From a virus, in the IMG/VR virus record IMGVR_UViG_3300043639_000058, positions 1-38,351 of that record: a DNA stretch of 38,351 nt, one strand, 5' to 3'. The notes under the pieces are model-generated. The model had not been told where the DNA came from. It searched no databases and was given only the letters and a program-made list of their open reading frames with translations. This document shows, one piece after another, positions 37,457 to 38,351 of the stretch (positions are counted from its first letter, which is position 1; each line of letters begins with the position of its first letter). The position numbers and the translations under genes were made by a program.

Positions 37457-37869
37457 CGCTTCCTCCTGCCGGGTTTCCTTCTCGTTTTGCCGCTCGGTTT
37501 GGAGAGCCGCGCCGCCGCGAGCGCCGCCGGGTTGCCGACGGGAATGCCTTTCGCGCGCTTCGTCGCCACCGCCTGTTGTGCGCCACGTCGACGGGTCTGC
37601 CCGGCCGCTCGGTCGCGCGCACGATTCATCGCCGCCGTGACTTCGGGCGGCAGCACCATGCGGATGGAGCTGTCGGCGGTGATGCGTTGCAGGAAGACTT
37701 CCTCGTTCGCCTCAATCCGAAACGTGTCGAGGACCCACGTCTCGTTGCGGCCGTAGAAGTCGATGCGGTTGATGGTCGACGAAGCGCGCGCGGCACCGGG
37801 ATTGTCGATCAGCTCGCGCAGTCGTCGCGAGAAGGCGTCCGTGGGCAGCACCGTTTCAACGTCCGGCAT
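37453..37869 (-). CDS. Hypothetical protein with basic C-terminus, 138 aa
   Basis: ATG at 37869 lies 14 bases inside the preceding gene. The first 75 residues form a mixed domain (NRIDFYGRNETWVLDTFRIE, EEVFLQRITADSSIRM). The C-terminal half is rich in Arg, Lys and Ala and ends GKTRRKPGRRKR, which suggests nucleic-acid contact. I do not recognise it as a repressor and see no helix-turn-helix. Confidence 0.7.
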   Translation of the reverse strand: MPDVETVLPTDAFSRRLRELIDNPGAARASSTINRIDFYGRNETWVLDTFRIEANEEVFLQRITADSSIRMVLPPEVTAAMNRARDRAAGQTRRRGAQQAVATKRAKGIPVGNPAALAAARLSKPSGKTRRKPGRRKR

Positions 37870-38351
37870 GGCTGGCTCCGGCCCCGGCGAAGTCGAGCGC
37901 CGGTTGTTCGGGCTGGAAGGTGACGAACCGCTGTTCCGTGTGCCACGCCTGGACGAACTCGAGCTCGTGGGAGCCGAGCGCCGCGACGGTCAGGCGGCAG
38001 ATGAACGCGAAGCCGTCCACGTCCTTCTCGGTCCGCACGCGCGGCTTGGTGATGTCGACGGCGAACAGCGACAACGCGCCCGCGTCCCCGAGCTGCTGCT
38101 CCGGCAGGAGCCGCACGACCAGGCGCTGCTTCGGCACGGCAAACGCGAACTCGCATTTCTTAATCAGCGGCTTCGGGTCGCCGCTCCCCATCGTGAAGAT
38201 CAGCGAGCGCACGTCGGGATTGAGCGCGATGGCGAGCTGTGGCGTGAATGGCTGCACGCGCAACGTCAGATCGATCAGCTTCGTCTCGCCGCTTTTCGTT
38301 TTCTCGACCCGATGCCCGATCGCATCGAGGTAGCAGCCGACGTGTTCTTCG
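37856..38351 (-). CDS. Conserved phage protein of unknown function, 3' part (gene crosses the join)
   Basis: This is the main body of the roughly 169-residue protein whose start codon lies at 161 on the circular map; inside this window the frame is open from the right edge to the stop at 37856. The sequence is mixed alpha/beta in character, with segments such as LIFTMGSGDPKPLIKKCEF and a hydrophobic C-terminal half, and has no signal peptide or membrane segment. The stop lies 14 bases beyond the start of the next leftward gene (ATG at 37869), so the two are probably co-translated. Function unknown. Confidence 0.75.
   Translation of the reverse strand, partial: EEHVGCYLDAIGHRVEKTKSGETKLIDLTLRVQPFTPQLAIALNPDVRSLIFTMGSGDPKPLIKKCEFAFAVPKQRLVVRLLPEQQLGDAGALSLFAVDITKPRVRTEKDVDGFAFICRLTVAALGSHELEFVQAWHTEQRFVTFQPEQPALDFAGAGASHAGR
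38205..38351. repeat. Right copy of terminal direct overlap (circular map)
   Basis: This is the second copy of bases 1-147, with a T at 38331 where the left copy has G at 127. Joining base 38204 to base 1 restores a complete leftward gene with a good ribosome binding site. Confidence 0.93.

Overview
This window looks like the complete circular map of a temperate, tailed, siphovirus-type phage with high G+C and an HK97-like capsid. The last 147 bases repeat the first 147 with one mismatch, and a single gene runs cleanly across the join, so the unit genome is about 38,204 bp. A tyrosine integrase, an excisionase-like protein and a tRNA 3'-end fragment (attP) mark it as temperate. A tail module with a frameshifted assembly chaperone and a 1009-residue tape measure marks a long, non-contractile tail. 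A lipoprotein with a lipobox and the high G+C suggest a high-G+C, probably Gram-negative, host. I cannot name the genus.

Layout. (1) 8293 leftward through 1 and across the join to about 37310: an early operon, most genes overlapping by 1-4 bases. It encodes a possible regulator, a RecT-like annealing protein, two PD-(D/E)XK-type proteins (one apparently lacking its catalytic lysine), a phage adenine methyltransferase, a winged-helix replication-type protein, a zinc-finger replication-type protein, a RusA resolvase and many small proteins. (2) 36964-37212 and 35576: excisionase-like gene and integrase, with attP at about 35503-35552 flanked by repeated GTGGTGTCC-type motifs that look like integrase arm sites. 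(3) 34835-35293, 34028-34732 and 32871-34049: HNH endonuclease, ParB-like protein, and an ABC-ATPase fused to a GNAT acetyltransferase, all leftward. (4) 29101-32976: ten rightward genes, including a von Willebrand A protein with an intact metal site, a zinc ribbon with an acidic repeat tail, a zincin-like peptidase, a DUF3846-like protein and an ASCH-like protein. (5) 28952 leftward to 10781: packaging, head and tail genes in canonical order, ending in fibre-like proteins, a small two-helix membrane protein and a lipoprotein. (6) 8595-10797: six rightward genes of mostly unknown function, convergent with the end of the structural operon.

The structural genes are firmly recognisable. The early region supports recombination-dependent replication. 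I do not see a convincing repressor, replicative helicase, polymerase, classical endolysin or classical holin. The least explained parts are the inverted cassette 29101-32976 and the adjacent ParB / ABC-GNAT pair.
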